Below, one piece after another: positions 35,927 through 44,704 of a stretch of DNA of 50,975 nucleotides. The notes beneath the pieces are model-generated. The model was not told the DNA's origin and searched no databases. It worked only from the letters and a program-made list of their open reading frames with translations. This stretch comes from Streptacidiphilus melanogenes (GTDB taxonomy: Bacteria; Actinomycetota; Actinomycetes; Streptomycetales; Streptomycetaceae). The position numbers and the translations under genes were made by a program. Positions within the stretch are counted from its first letter, which is position 1; each line of letters opens with the position of its first letter. The DNA lies in contig NZ_BBPP01000041.1 in assembly GCF_000787835.1 (NCBI RefSeq), positions 27,432 to 78,406 of the forward strand, in the 5' to 3' direction.

Positions 35927-36277
35927 GTGCGTACCCTCTGCTCCTCCACACTGATCAGCGAAGCGATGGTCATCGGCTTCGCCGCGCTCGTCGCGATGCG
36001 GCTCTCGCATGTCTCGTCGGCGACGCTGTGGTCGGTGTCGGGTGCGGCGATGGTGCTGTGCGTGCTCCTGTGCGGGGTGCTGAACCGCCGCGGTGCCGTC
36101 ACCATCGGGTGGGCGCTGCAGATCGCGCTCATCGCCAGTGGCGCGATCGTCGGCATGATGTACGGCCTCGGCGTGATCTTCGCCGGTCTGTGGTGGGCGT
36201 CCGTCCACTACGGCCGGAAGATCGACGTCATCAAGGCGGCCCGGGCAGCGGAACCTGCCGCCGCCGCACAGGCGTAG
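35927..36277 (+). CDS. DUF4233 membrane protein
   Basis: A 116-residue protein beginning [20 protein letters not shown], which I recognise as the actinobacterial DUF4233 family normally found between folC and ndk. It has four predicted membrane segments (about 12-28, 34-52, 59-79 and 80-98), then a cytosolic Ala-rich tail. Function unknown. The GTG start follows a TANNNT hexamer without a ribosome binding site. The gene order folC-DUF4233-ndk is conserved. Confidence 0.9.
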   Translation: MRTLCSSTLISEAMVIGFAALVAMRLSHVSSATLWSVSGAAMVLCVLLCGVLNRRGAVTIGWALQIALIASGAIVGMMYGLGVIFAGLWWASVHYGRKIDVIKAARAAEPAAAAQA

Positions 36278-36386
36278 CACAGCCCCCCGGCGGGTGAATC
36301 CAATAGGGCTCCCGCTGCAAAGGATGAGACACCACTCCGGTAGTCTCGTGTCGATCATCACATCACGAAACTCCGGGAGCCGTCCC

Positions 36387-36809
36387 ATGTCCTCGACGTC
36401 CCAGCGCACGCTGATCCTGCTCAAGCCCGACGCCGTGGCCCGGGGCCTGATCGGCGAGATCGTCTCCCGCATCGAGCGCAAGGCGAACTGGCGCATCGCG
36501 GCCATGGAGCTGCGCACCCTGGACAGCGCGACGCTGGAGCAGCACTACGCCGAGCACGTGGGCAAGCCGTTCTACGAGCCGCTGATGGGCTTCATGTCCT
36601 CCGGTCCCTCCGTTGCCATGATCGTCGAGGGTGAGAGCGTCATCGAGGGGATCCGTCTCCTCGCCGGCAAGACCAACCCGCTCGAGGCCGGCCCCGGCAC
36701 CATTCGTGGCGATTTCGCCACGATCACCCGGGAGAACCTGATCCACGCCTCCGACTCCGAGGAGTCCGCGGCGCGCGAGATCAAGATTTTCTTCCCCGGT
36801 CACGCCTGA
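36387..36809 (+). CDS. ndk: Nucleoside-diphosphate kinase
   Basis: Transfers the gamma phosphate of ATP to nucleoside diphosphates. 140 residues. The N-terminus [19 protein letters not shown] is typical, the phosphorylated histidine is H120 in [12 protein letters not shown], and the phosphate-binding RGDFA is present. HASDS replaces the common HGSDS. The ATG start has GGGAG seven bases upstream. It is closed by a hairpin terminator. A TAGTCT hexamer near 36340 may be its -10. Confidence 0.97.
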   Translation: MSSTSQRTLILLKPDAVARGLIGEIVSRIERKANWRIAAMELRTLDSATLEQHYAEHVGKPFYEPLMGFMSSGPSVAMIVEGESVIEGIRLLAGKTNPLEAGPGTIRGDFATITRENLIHASDSEESAAREIKIFFPGHA

Positions 36810-36840
36810 CGCACCCGGCGCACACCTTTCTCACGGAATT

Positions 36841-36866
36841 TCCACGGTCCGTACCCGGACCGTGGA
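36841..36866 (+). terminator. Terminator after ndk
   Basis: TCCACGGTCCG (36841-36851) pairs perfectly with CGGACCGTGGA (36856-36866) across a TACC loop. The region 36867-37083 up to mreB holds no gene. Confidence 0.88.
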
Positions 36867-37083
36867 GAACCGAACGCCGACACACGGCGTCCCAATGGCG
36901 GGATATCCGATCGTCTGCACGGACAATGGCGATAAAGATCCCGTCGCTACCATGGTGACTGCCCGACGGCAGCCTCGTTCATGGTCGTTCATGGTCAGCA
37001 ACTGACGGCCAGTGAGTCGGCGTAACGCCCGCATTCCGCTGCCGTCGCCCCCCAAACCGCGAGCCCGGGAAGGCCCCCACCCC

Positions 37084-38121
37084 ATGGCGAACAACATGTC
37101 GTTCATCGGCCGTGACATGGCTGTGGACCTCGGTACAGCCAACACGCTGGTGTACGTCAGGGGCCGAGGGATCGTCCTCAACGAACCGTCAGTGGTGGCC
37201 GTCAACACGAACACCGGCGGAATTCTCGCGGTCGGCGCCGAGGCCAAGAAGATGATCGGGCGCACGCCCGGCAACATCGTGGCCATCCGCCCGCTGAAGG
37301 ACGGCGTCATCGCCGACTTCGAGATCACCGAGCGGATGCTCCGCTACTTCATCCTGAAGATCCACCGCCGTCGTTACCTGGCCCGGCCGCGCGTCGTGGT
37401 CTGCGTGCCCAGCGGCATCACCGGCGTCGAGCGCCGTGCCGTGATCGAGGCGTCGGCGCAGGCCGGCGCGCGCCAGGTGCACATCATCGAGGAGCCGATG
37501 GCGGCGGCGATCGGCGCGGGCCTGCCGGTCCACGAGGCCACCGGCAACATGGTCGTCGACATCGGCGGCGGCACCACCGAGGTGGCCGTCATCTCCCTCG
37601 GCGGCATCGTCACCGCGCAGTCCATCCGGGTGGCCGGCGACGAGTTGGACAACGCGATCATCCAGCACATCAAGAAGGAGTACTCGCTCCTCCTCGGTGA
37701 GCGCTCCGCCGAGCAGATCAAGATGACCATCGGCTCCGCCTACCCCGTCGAGGGGGACAACGAGGAGCACAGCGAGATCCGCGGCCGCGACCTGGTCAGC
37801 GGGCTCCCCAAGACGGTCGTCATCTCCGCCGCCGAGGTGCGCGAGGCGATCGAGGAGCCGGTCAACACCATCATCGACGCCGTCAAGACCACGCTGGACC
37901 AGTGCCCGCCGGAACTCGCCGGTGACATCATGGACCGCGGCATCGTTCTCACGGGTGGCGGCGCGCTGCTGCGCAGCCTCGACGAGCGGCTGCGCCGCGA
38001 GACGGGCATGCCGGTGCACATCGCCGAGAACCCGCTGGACTCCGTGGCGCTCGGCTCCGGCAAGTGCGTCGAGGAGTTCGAGGCGCTCCAGCAGGTCCTC
38101 GACGCCCAGCCGCGCCGCTGA
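37084..38121 (+). CDS. mreB: Rod shape-determining protein MreB
   Basis: Bacterial actin homologue; in streptomycetes it is needed mainly for spore-wall thickness rather than hyphal growth. 345 residues from ATG 37084, which has GGGAAGG 12 bases upstream; a second ATG four codons on is the alternative. Nucleotide-binding motifs are visible: phosphate 1 [13 protein letters not shown], phosphate 2 [15 protein letters not shown], and the adenosine motif [11 protein letters not shown]. It heads the cluster mreB-mreC-mreD-PBP2-rodA, but the 78-bp gap to mreC, with a TGATAAT-like sequence near 38158, may hold a second promoter. Confidence 0.97.
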   Translation: MANNMSFIGRDMAVDLGTANTLVYVRGRGIVLNEPSVVAVNTNTGGILAVGAEAKKMIGRTPGNIVAIRPLKDGVIADFEITERMLRYFILKIHRRRYLARPRVVVCVPSGITGVERRAVIEASAQAGARQVHIIEEPMAAAIGAGLPVHEATGNMVVDIGGGTTEVAVISLGGIVTAQSIRVAGDELDNAIIQHIKKEYSLLLGERSAEQIKMTIGSAYPVEGDNEEHSEIRGRDLVSGLPKTVVISAAEVREAIEEPVNTIIDAVKTTLDQCPPELAGDIMDRGIVLTGGGALLRSLDERLRRETGMPVHIAENPLDSVALGSGKCVEEFEALQQVLDAQPRR

Positions 38122-38199
38122 TCCCCCAGCACAGCCAATCCGCTCATGTTCTGTCGTTGATAATCCCGCGGTACGACTTGAAGGGCTCCGCCGAGAATC

Positions 38200-39150
38200 G
38201 TGAGGGACACACGAGAGAGCCGACTCCTGCTGATCCTGCTGGTGGCGGTCGCGTTCGCGTTGATCACCGTGGACATCCACGGGGGTGACGACTCGCCGCT
38301 GAACGGCCCGCGCTCCGCCGCCGCCTCGCTCTTCGGGCCGGTGGAGAGCGGGGTCTCGCGGGTGGTCAGCCCGGTCGCGGACGGTCTGCACTCGCTGCGG
38401 GACTCCGGCAGCCAGGCCGACCGGATCCGGGCGCTGGAGCAGCAGAACGAGCTGCTGCGTCAGCAGCTGTCCTCCAACGACCTGGTGAAGTCCCGCGACG
38501 GCCAGCTGAGCAAGCTGCTCGGTCTCGCGGGGGCCGGTCAGTACACCATCAAGGTGGCGCAGGTGGTGGCCATAGGGTCCAGCCAGAACTTCTCCTGGAC
38601 CGTCACCATCGACATCGGCAGCAACGACGGCATCCAGCGCGACATGACCGTCATCAACGGCGACGGTCTGGTCGGGCGGGTCACCACCGTCGCCCCGACC
38701 ACCTCCACCGTGCTGCTCGCGGTCGACCCGCGGTTCACCGTCGGCGCCCGGCTGGAGACCAGCGGCGAGGTCGGCTTCGGCACCGGCGAGGGCGACGCCC
38801 CCATGCGGGTGGAGCTGCTCAACGGGCACGCCAACGCGAAGGTCGGGGACCGGCTGGTCACCTTCGGCTCGGAGAGCGACAAGCCGTTCGTGCCGGGCGT
38901 CCCGTTCGGCACGATCACCCAGATCGTCAACACCCCCGGCGAGCTGACCAAGACGGTGCTGGTCCAGCCCTTCGTCAGCTTCACCAAGCTGGACCTGGTC
39001 GGCGTCGTGGTGCAGCCGCCGGCGACGGACCCGCGCTTCGCGGTGCTGCCGCCCAAGCCCGCCGCGCCCGCCCCCGCACCGTCGAGCATGCCCAGCCCCT
39101 CGGCCTCGGCGTCCGCCACGCCGTCCGGCGCCGCGACGAAGAAGAGGTGA
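38200..39150 (+). CDS. mreC: Rod shape-determining protein MreC
   Basis: A bitopic scaffold of the wall-synthesis complex, 316 residues. The membrane segment is at about 9-26, followed by a coiled coil at about 70-96 (RIRALEQQNELLRQQL) and the two beta domains of MreC (SWTVTIDIGSNDGIQRDM, GDGLVGRVTTV). The C-terminus is a Pro/Ala/Ser-rich extracellular tail. The GTG start has only a weak ribosome binding site. mreD follows after four bases, implying coupled translation. Confidence 0.94.
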   Translation: MRDTRESRLLLILLVAVAFALITVDIHGGDDSPLNGPRSAAASLFGPVESGVSRVVSPVADGLHSLRDSGSQADRIRALEQQNELLRQQLSSNDLVKSRDGQLSKLLGLAGAGQYTIKVAQVVAIGSSQNFSWTVTIDIGSNDGIQRDMTVINGDGLVGRVTTVAPTTSTVLLAVDPRFTVGARLETSGEVGFGTGEGDAPMRVELLNGHANAKVGDRLVTFGSESDKPFVPGVPFGTITQIVNTPGELTKTVLVQPFVSFTKLDLVGVVVQPPATDPRFAVLPPKPAAPAPAPSSMPSPSASASATPSGAATKKR

Positions 39151-39154
39151 CGGC

Positions 39155-39871
39155 ATGATCCAGCGCTTCCTGCTCTCCGCGGGGCTCATCGTGGGCGCGA
39201 TGGTGGTCCAGGTCAGCATCCTGGCCCGGCTCGGCCTGCCCGGCGCGGTCCCGGACCTGCTGCTGCTCGTCGTGATCGGCCTCGCGCTGGTCTACGGGCA
39301 CGTCACCGGGTGCCTGATCGGCTTCTTCGGCGGCCTCTTCATCGACCTCGCGCCGCCGTCCGACCACGCGGTCGGCCGGTACGCGCTGGTGCTGTGCGTC
39401 GTCGGCTATGTGGCCGGCCTGCTCAAGCCGGAGACGGGGCACCTGCGTTCGGTGCTGACGCCGCTGATGGTCGTCGCCGGCGCAGCCGTCGGCTCCACGC
39501 TGCTCTACGCCGGCGTCGGCGCGCTGGTCGGCGACACCGCCGCTCGGCACGTCGGGCTGACCGGGCTGCTGGTCTCGTCTCTCATCTACGACGTGCTGCT
39601 CGCGCCGTTCGTCGTGCCCGGCGTCATGGCGCTGGCCCGACGCACCGTCACCGACCCGGCCGCCGGCGGCGCCGGGCAGGGGCCCGCGCCCAAGCCGCGC
39701 CGGATCGGTCTGAACCGCCGCGGCACCTTCTTCGCCGACCGGGGCACCCGCACCGGCGGTACGGCCGGTCTCGGCACCGTTCCGGGCTTCGGTCCGGGCT
39801 CCGGCGCCTCCACCAAGCCGAGCCGGAGCGGCAAACTCAGCCGCCTCGCCGGCAAGTCCCTCAAGAACTGA
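39155..39871 (+). CDS. mreD: Rod shape-determining protein MreD
   Basis: An integral membrane protein of the wall-synthesis complex, 238 residues. Five or six hydrophobic segments fill residues 1-165 (RFLLSAGLIVGAMVVQVSIL, then GFFGGLFIDLAPPSDHAVG, a conserved MreD region). A Gly/Arg/Ser-rich basic cytosolic tail of about 70 residues follows, longer than in rod-shaped model bacteria. The ATG start has GAGGTGAC upstream. It lies between mreC (4 bp) and the PBP2 gene (51 bp). Confidence 0.93.
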   Translation: MIQRFLLSAGLIVGAMVVQVSILARLGLPGAVPDLLLLVVIGLALVYGHVTGCLIGFFGGLFIDLAPPSDHAVGRYALVLCVVGYVAGLLKPETGHLRSVLTPLMVVAGAAVGSTLLYAGVGALVGDTAARHVGLTGLLVSSLIYDVLLAPFVVPGVMALARRTVTDPAAGGAGQGPAPKPRRIGLNRRGTFFADRGTRTGGTAGLGTVPGFGPGSGASTKPSRSGKLSRLAGKSLKN

Positions 39872-39922
39872 CGCCGCGCGAGCGGCTGTACTCGACCCAG
39901 CGGAAGCCAGGAGGGGAAACCC

Positions 39923-42127
39923 GTGGGCAACATCCCGGAGACGGGCCGCACCCGGAAGATCACCGGCCGGCTGCTGGTGCTCCAGGTACTGGTCCTCTCC
40001 CTGCTCGGCACGCTCGGCGGCCGGCTCTGGTACCTGCAGATCCGCAACGGGGCCTCCTACGAGCAGCAGGCCTCGTCCAACCACATCCGCACGGTGGTCG
40101 TCCCGGCTGTGCGCGGTGAGATCCTCGACGCCAACGGCGTGCCGCTGGCCACCAACACCACCAAGCTGGTCGTCTCCGTCTCCCGCACCTCGTTGATAGG
40201 GCAGAAGGACGGCGGCGTGGCCGTACTGACCCGGCTCGGGCAGGTGCTCGGCATGAGTCCGCAGCAGGTGGAGGACAAGGTCCGGCTCTGCGACGCCAAG
40301 ACACCGGCGCCGTGCTGGAACGGCTCGCCCTACCAGCCGATCCCGGTGACCCAGACCGCCACCACCCAGCAGGCCATGCAGATCATGGAGCGCCAGGAGG
40401 ACTTCCCCGGCGTCACCGCCACCCCGGCCGCCGTGCGCACCTACCCGGCGCCCGACAAGGCCAACGCGGCGCAGATACTGGGTTATCTCTCCCCGGTCAC
40501 CCAGGACGAGATCAACGCCGCGACCGACTCCAGCGGCAAGTCCTCGCTGTCGCCCTCCGACCAGGTCGGGCGGGCCGGACTGGAGTTCCAGTACGACAAG
40601 TACCTGCGCGGCTCCAACGGCACCAGCAACCTCGAGGTCGACAACCTCGGCCGGGTCATCGGCACCGCCGGCGGTGACGCCGCGGTCCCCGGCGACTCGG
40701 TGGTGACCAGCCTCGACGCGCGTATCCAGGCCATCTCCGAGCAGCAGCTCCAGCAGGCGATGGTCACCCTGCGCAAGACCTGGGACCCGGTCACCCACGA
40801 GAACTTCAAGGCCGACTCGGGCGCCGTCGTCGTCATGAACGTGCACACGGGCGCGATCATCGCCATGGCCAGCGCCCCGACCTACGACCCGAACATCTGG
40901 TCCGGCGGCATCTCGGCGAAGGACTACGCGGCGCTGAACAGCACGTCGTCCGACTACCCGATGCTGAACCGGGCGATCCAGGGCCAGAGCGCCCCGGGTT
41001 CGACCTTCAAGGTGGTCAGCACCACCGGCGCCCTCAACGCCGGCTACGGCTTCGACTCGACATTCCCCTGCACCTCGTCGATGACCATCGGCGGCCGCGT
41101 GTTCAAGAACTTCGAGGGTGAGAACTTCGGCGCCATCAACCTGTCGAAGGCCCTCGAGGTCTCCTGCGACACCGTCTTCTACAACATCGCCTACCAGCAG
41201 TGGATGAAGGACGGCGGCACCAAGCCGAAGAACCCGAAGGACTGGCTGTACAAGACGGCCCACCAGTTCGGCCTCGGCGCCCTCACCGGCGTCGACCTGC
41301 CGGGCGAGGTCAAGGGCCGGGTGCCGGACCGTCAGTGGCACGTGGACTACTACAACGCCATGAAGGACATCTGGTGCCGGCAGGCCAAGACGGAGACCGA
41401 CGCCTACCTCAAGGCCATCGCCACCGAGGACTGCGCGGACTTCGCCACGCTGCGAGCCGGTGACGAGGTCAACTACGCGATCGGCCAGGGTGACACGCTG
41501 GTCACCCCGATCCAGATGGCCCGGATCTACTCGGCTCTGGCCAACGGCGGCACGCTCTACCAGCCCGAGCTGGCCAAGGCGATCGTCAGCCCCGGCGGCA
41601 AGTCGGTCCAGATGGTCAAGCCGGTCGTCCAGGGCCGCCTGCCGGACACCCCGAAGATGATCAACTACATCGACCAGGCCACCGCCAACGTCGTCACCAG
41701 CGGTACCGCCGCCTGGAAGTTCCAGGGCTGGCCGCAGGACAAGATCCAGCTGCACGCCAAGACCGGTACCGCCGAGGTCGTCGGCAAGCAGACCACGTCG
41801 TGGTTCGACACGTACACCAAGGACTACGCGATCGTGATGACGATCTCCCAGGGTGGTACGGGTTCCGGTGGCTCCGGTCCGGCCGTGCGCAACATCTACA
41901 ACGCGCTCTACGGCATCCAGGCGAACAACTCGATCGACCCGAGCAAGGCGATCCACCCGCCGGCGGAGAACCAGCTGCCCAACTTCCACGCGGACGGCAC
42001 GGTCACCAGCCCGGTCGACTACACCGTGCAGCTGCCGCCGCTGGCCTCCACGCCGGACCGCCAGGCCCCGGTGCTGCCCGCGTTCGACATCGTCGCCCTC
42101 GCGCCCGAGAGGAGGGCCGACACGTGA
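39923..42127 (+). CDS. mrdA: Penicillin-binding protein 2 (class B transpeptidase)
   Basis: Class B PBP that cross-links peptidoglycan, here in the sporulation-wall complex with RodA. 734 residues. The cytosolic N-terminus is short, with a membrane segment at about 18-38. The pedestal domain begins NHIRTVVVPAVRGEILDANG. The transpeptidase domain has the active serine S360 in SAPGSTFKV, the second motif SCD in ALEVSCDTVFYN (SxD instead of SxN, as usual in this group), and KTG at 613-615. The GTG start has GGAGGGG upstream. Its TGA stop overlaps the GTG of a micro-ORF that leads into rodA. Confidence 0.95.
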   Translation: MGNIPETGRTRKITGRLLVLQVLVLSLLGTLGGRLWYLQIRNGASYEQQASSNHIRTVVVPAVRGEILDANGVPLATNTTKLVVSVSRTSLIGQKDGGVAVLTRLGQVLGMSPQQVEDKVRLCDAKTPAPCWNGSPYQPIPVTQTATTQQAMQIMERQEDFPGVTATPAAVRTYPAPDKANAAQILGYLSPVTQDEINAATDSSGKSSLSPSDQVGRAGLEFQYDKYLRGSNGTSNLEVDNLGRVIGTAGGDAAVPGDSVVTSLDARIQAISEQQLQQAMVTLRKTWDPVTHENFKADSGAVVVMNVHTGAIIAMASAPTYDPNIWSGGISAKDYAALNSTSSDYPMLNRAIQGQSAPGSTFKVVSTTGALNAGYGFDSTFPCTSSMTIGGRVFKNFEGENFGAINLSKALEVSCDTVFYNIAYQQWMKDGGTKPKNPKDWLYKTAHQFGLGALTGVDLPGEVKGRVPDRQWHVDYYNAMKDIWCRQAKTETDAYLKAIATEDCADFATLRAGDEVNYAIGQGDTLVTPIQMARIYSALANGGTLYQPELAKAIVSPGGKSVQMVKPVVQGRLPDTPKMINYIDQATANVVTSGTAAWKFQGWPQDKIQLHAKTGTAEVVGKQTTSWFDTYTKDYAIVMTISQGGTGSGGSGPAVRNIYNALYGIQANNSIDPSKAIHPPAENQLPNFHADGTVTSPVDYTVQLPPLASTPDRQAPVLPAFDIVALAPERRADT

Positions 42128-42204
42128 TCGAGCGAAGCGACATCACCAAGAGGAGGTGTGCTGCCCGCGAGGCGGCCGCCGAGCGAAGCGAGGGGGACGC
42201 ATGA
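42124..42204 (+). CDS. 26-codon coupling micro-ORF between mrdA and rodA
   Basis: GTG at 42124 overlaps the mrdA stop as GTGA, and the micro-ORF's own TGA overlaps the rodA start as ATGA. AGGAGG lies eight bases before the GTG, a better ribosome binding site than that of rodA (AGGGGGA). The peptide VIERSDITKRRCAAREAAAE plus six residues is polar and has no recognisable fold. GAGCGAAGCGA occurs twice within it as an 11-bp direct repeat. I infer that its translation carries ribosomes from mrdA to rodA; the peptide itself may have no function. Confidence 0.6.
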   Translation: MIERSDITKRRCAAREAAAERSEGDA

Positions 42205-43406
42205 GCGGCCTGACGAGTCCGAGCTGGTCCACCCCCCGGTACAAGCCGCGTCGGGACGGGATGGCACGGCTGCTGGAGCGGGACTCCCCGTTCCGGCGGA
42301 TGGACTGGATCCTGGTGCTGGCCGCGCTCGCGCTCTCCGGCATCGGCTCGCTGCTGGTGTGGTCCGCGACCCGCTCGCGGGTCGAGATCAACCACGGCGA
42401 CCCGCAGTACTTCCTGGTCCGGCACCTGGTGAACCTCGCCATCGGGATCGGTCTGTGCACGGGCGTGGTGCTGCTCGGTCACCACCGGCTGCGCACCGCC
42501 GTGCCGTTCATCTACGGCCTGTCGATCCTCGGCGTCCTCGCCGTGCTGAGCCCGCTCGGCTCGACGGTCAACGGCGCGCACTCGTGGATCGTCCTGGGCG
42601 GCGGCTTCTCCATGCAGCCCTCGGAGTTCTGCAAGATCTCCATCATCCTGATCTGCGCGACGATACTGTCCGCCCGCGTCGACGCGGGGGAGATGCAGCG
42701 GCCCAACACCCGCTCCATCCTCCAGGCGCTGGGCCTGGCGGCGGTGCCGATAAGCATCGTGCTGATGATGCCGGACCTGGGCTCGACCATGGTCATGGTC
42801 GTCATCATCCTCGGCCTGCTGCTCAGCTCCGGGGCCTCCGGGCGCTGGCTCGCCGGCCTCACCGTGGTCGGCGCGATGGGCGCCACGGCCGTGGTCCAGC
42901 TGCACATCCTGAAGCAGTACCAGATCGCCCGGTTCGCGGCCTTCGCCGACCCGACGCTCGACCCGGCCGGCGTCGGCTACAACACCGCGCAGGCCCGCAT
43001 CGCCATCGGCTCCGGCGGCCTGCTGGGCAAGGGCCTCTTCCACGGCACGCAGACCACCGGACAGTTCGTCCCCGAGCAGCAGACGGACTTCGTCTTCACC
43101 GTCGCGGGTGAGGAGCTCGGCTTCGTCGGCGGCATGGTCATCATCGGCCTGCTCGGAGTCATCCTCTGGCGCGCATGCCGGATCGCCCGCGAGGCGACGG
43201 ACCTCTACAGCACGATCCTGGCCGCGGGCGTGGTGACCTGGTTCGCCTTCCAGGGCTTCGAGAACATCGGCATGACGCTGGGCATCATGCCGGTGGCCGG
43301 CATCCCGCTGCCGTTCGTCAGCTACGGCGGGTCGTCGATGTTCGCGATCTGGATCGGCATCGGGTTGCTGCAGTCGGTCAAGATGCAACGGTCGATAGCG
43401 GGCTGA
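42201..43406 (+). CDS. rodA: Peptidoglycan glycosyltransferase RodA (SEDS family)
   Basis: A SEDS-family polymerase that builds glycan strands from lipid II with its PBP2 partner. 401 residues and ten predicted membrane segments. Conserved motifs are visible: GAHSWIVLGGGFSMQPSEF, VLMMPDLGSTMVM, the catalytic-region QQTDFVFTVAGEELGFVGG, and MPVAGIPLPFVSYGGSS. The ATG start at 42201 overlaps the micro-ORF stop (ATGA). It is the last gene of the mre cluster; in Streptomyces this gene is also called sfr. A strong hairpin follows. Confidence 0.96.
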   Translation: MSGLTSPSWSTPRYKPRRDGMARLLERDSPFRRMDWILVLAALALSGIGSLLVWSATRSRVEINHGDPQYFLVRHLVNLAIGIGLCTGVVLLGHHRLRTAVPFIYGLSILGVLAVLSPLGSTVNGAHSWIVLGGGFSMQPSEFCKISIILICATILSARVDAGEMQRPNTRSILQALGLAAVPISIVLMMPDLGSTMVMVVIILGLLLSSGASGRWLAGLTVVGAMGATAVVQLHILKQYQIARFAAFADPTLDPAGVGYNTAQARIAIGSGGLLGKGLFHGTQTTGQFVPEQQTDFVFTVAGEELGFVGGMVIIGLLGVILWRACRIAREATDLYSTILAAGVVTWFAFQGFENIGMTLGIMPVAGIPLPFVSYGGSSMFAIWIGIGLLQSVKMQRSIAG

Positions 43407-43483
43407 CGCCTCTCGTGCGCGGAACCCTCCGGTAGGGCGACGGAGCGAGTCCGCAGCTGCACGGCTTCGGCCTGGGAACTCCC

Positions 43484-43520
43484 GTGGCCCATGCGATCGA
43501 GAATCGGTCGCATGGGCCAC
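43484..43520. terminator. Bidirectional terminator between rodA and the deaminase gene
   Basis: GTGGCCCATGCGA (43484-43496) pairs perfectly with TCGCATGGGCCAC (43508-43520) across an 11-base loop, between convergent genes. Confidence 0.85.
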
Positions 43521-43582
43521 GTTCGCTTTCCATGAGGGACCGACGACTTCGCCGCGTCCCGGGCGTCGCCCGGGGCGGGAGG

Positions 43583-44590
43583 TCAGCCCCGCTCCGGGAA
43601 CCGGTACGCGTCGACCTCCGCCAGCAGCTTCTTGCGCCGACCCTCGTCCTCCTCCAGGAAGGAGGCCTCGAAGGAGTTCCGCGCCAGCAGCCGCAGCTGG
43701 TCGTCCGTCAACCCCAGCGCCGCGCGGATCCCCGCGAAGTTCTCGTCCACATACCCGCCGAAGTACGCCGGGTCGTCGGAGTTGACGGTCACCAGCAGGC
43801 CCGCCGCGAGCATCGCGGGCAGCGGGTGGTCGGCGAGGGTGTCCACGCAGCGCAGCCGGACGTTCGAGAACGGGCAGACGGTCAGCGGGATCCGCTCCCG
43901 GACCAGCCGCTCCACCAACTCCGGGTCCTCGATCGCCCGGATCCCGTGGTCGATCCGCTCGACCCGCAGCACGTCCAGCGCCTCGCGCACGTACTCGGGG
44001 CCGCCCTCCTCGCCCGCGTGGGCGACCAGCCGCAGGCCGGCCTCCCTTGCCAGCCGGAAGACGTCAGCGAACTTCGACGCCGGGTGACCGACCTCGGCCG
44101 AGTCCAGGCCGACGCCGTCGATCGCCACGCCGAAGTACGGCCGGCAGGCCTCGAACGTCGCCAGCGCCGACTCCTGCGGGAGGTCCCGCAGGAAGCACAT
44201 GATCAGCTTGGTGCTGATGCCGTGCCGCTCCGCCGCCGCGTCCATGGCCCGCCGCAGGCCGCGGACCACCGCGTCCAGCTCCACGCCCCGCGAGGTGTGC
44301 GCCTGCGGGTCGAAGAAGATCTCCGCGTGCCGGACCCCCGCCGCCTCAGCGCGGGCCAGGTAGGCCTCGGCCAGTGCGGTGAAGTCGTCCTCGGTCCGCA
44401 GCACGTCCATCAGCTGGTAGTACAGGTCCAGGAAGGACTGCAGATCGGTGAAGGCGTAGGCGGCACGCAGCTGCTCCGGGTCCGCGTACGGCAGGTCCAC
44501 CCCGTTGCGGTGCGCGAGCTCGAAGGCGAGTTCGGGCTCGAGTGTGCCCTCGATGTGCAGGTGCAGTTCCGCCTTGGGAATCGGTGACAC
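43583..44590 (-). CDS. Adenine deaminase-like member of the adenosine deaminase family
   Basis: A 335-residue zinc hydrolase deaminating a purine base or nucleoside. Zinc ligands are H10 and H12 (ELHLHIEG), H191 (VAHAGEEGG) and D272 (NSDDPAYF); the catalytic Glu is E194 and the catalytic His is H215 (RIDHG). The pattern LEPELAFELAHRNG, RHAEIFFDPQAHTSRG, GLDSAEVGHP, HAGEEGGPEY and DDPAYFGGY follows the adenine deaminases characterised in Pseudomonas and yeast rather than true adenosine deaminases. It will often be annotated simply as adenosine deaminase. The GTG start at 44590 is divergent from the radical SAM gene. Confidence 0.88.
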   Translation of the reverse strand: MSPIPKAELHLHIEGTLEPELAFELAHRNGVDLPYADPEQLRAAYAFTDLQSFLDLYYQLMDVLRTEDDFTALAEAYLARAEAAGVRHAEIFFDPQAHTSRGVELDAVVRGLRRAMDAAAERHGISTKLIMCFLRDLPQESALATFEACRPYFGVAIDGVGLDSAEVGHPASKFADVFRLAREAGLRLVAHAGEEGGPEYVREALDVLRVERIDHGIRAIEDPELVERLVRERIPLTVCPFSNVRLRCVDTLADHPLPAMLAAGLLVTVNSDDPAYFGGYVDENFAGIRAALGLTDDQLRLLARNSFEASFLEEDEGRRKKLLAEVDAYRFPERG

Positions 44591-44638
44591 GGTGCGCTAC
44601 CTCTGAAGTGAGCTGTACGGGACATTCGGGTCAAACCA

Positions 44639-44661
44639 CTTACCTTAGTCCCTGCGGTAAC
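44639..44661. promoter_or_regulatory. Inverted repeat TTACC-N11-GGTAA between deaminase and radical SAM genes
   Basis: CTTACC (44639-44644) and GGTAAC (44656-44661) form an inverted repeat in the 114-bp divergent region. The same half-sites recur at 47922-47935 and in the array at 48409-48474. It may be an operator or chance. Confidence 0.3.
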
Positions 44662-44704
44662 CTTGAGGGTCACCCCGGCGTCCACACGAAAGTCCTTGCC
44701 TCTC

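Noticed and set aside
36831-37328. Minus-strand frame over the mreB upstream region
   Set aside because: It overlaps the mreB start and the ndk terminator and lacks a ribosome binding site.
38981-41989. 1002-codon minus-strand frame opposite mreD and mrdA
   Set aside because: It crosses two real genes antisense and has no start site or recognisable domain.
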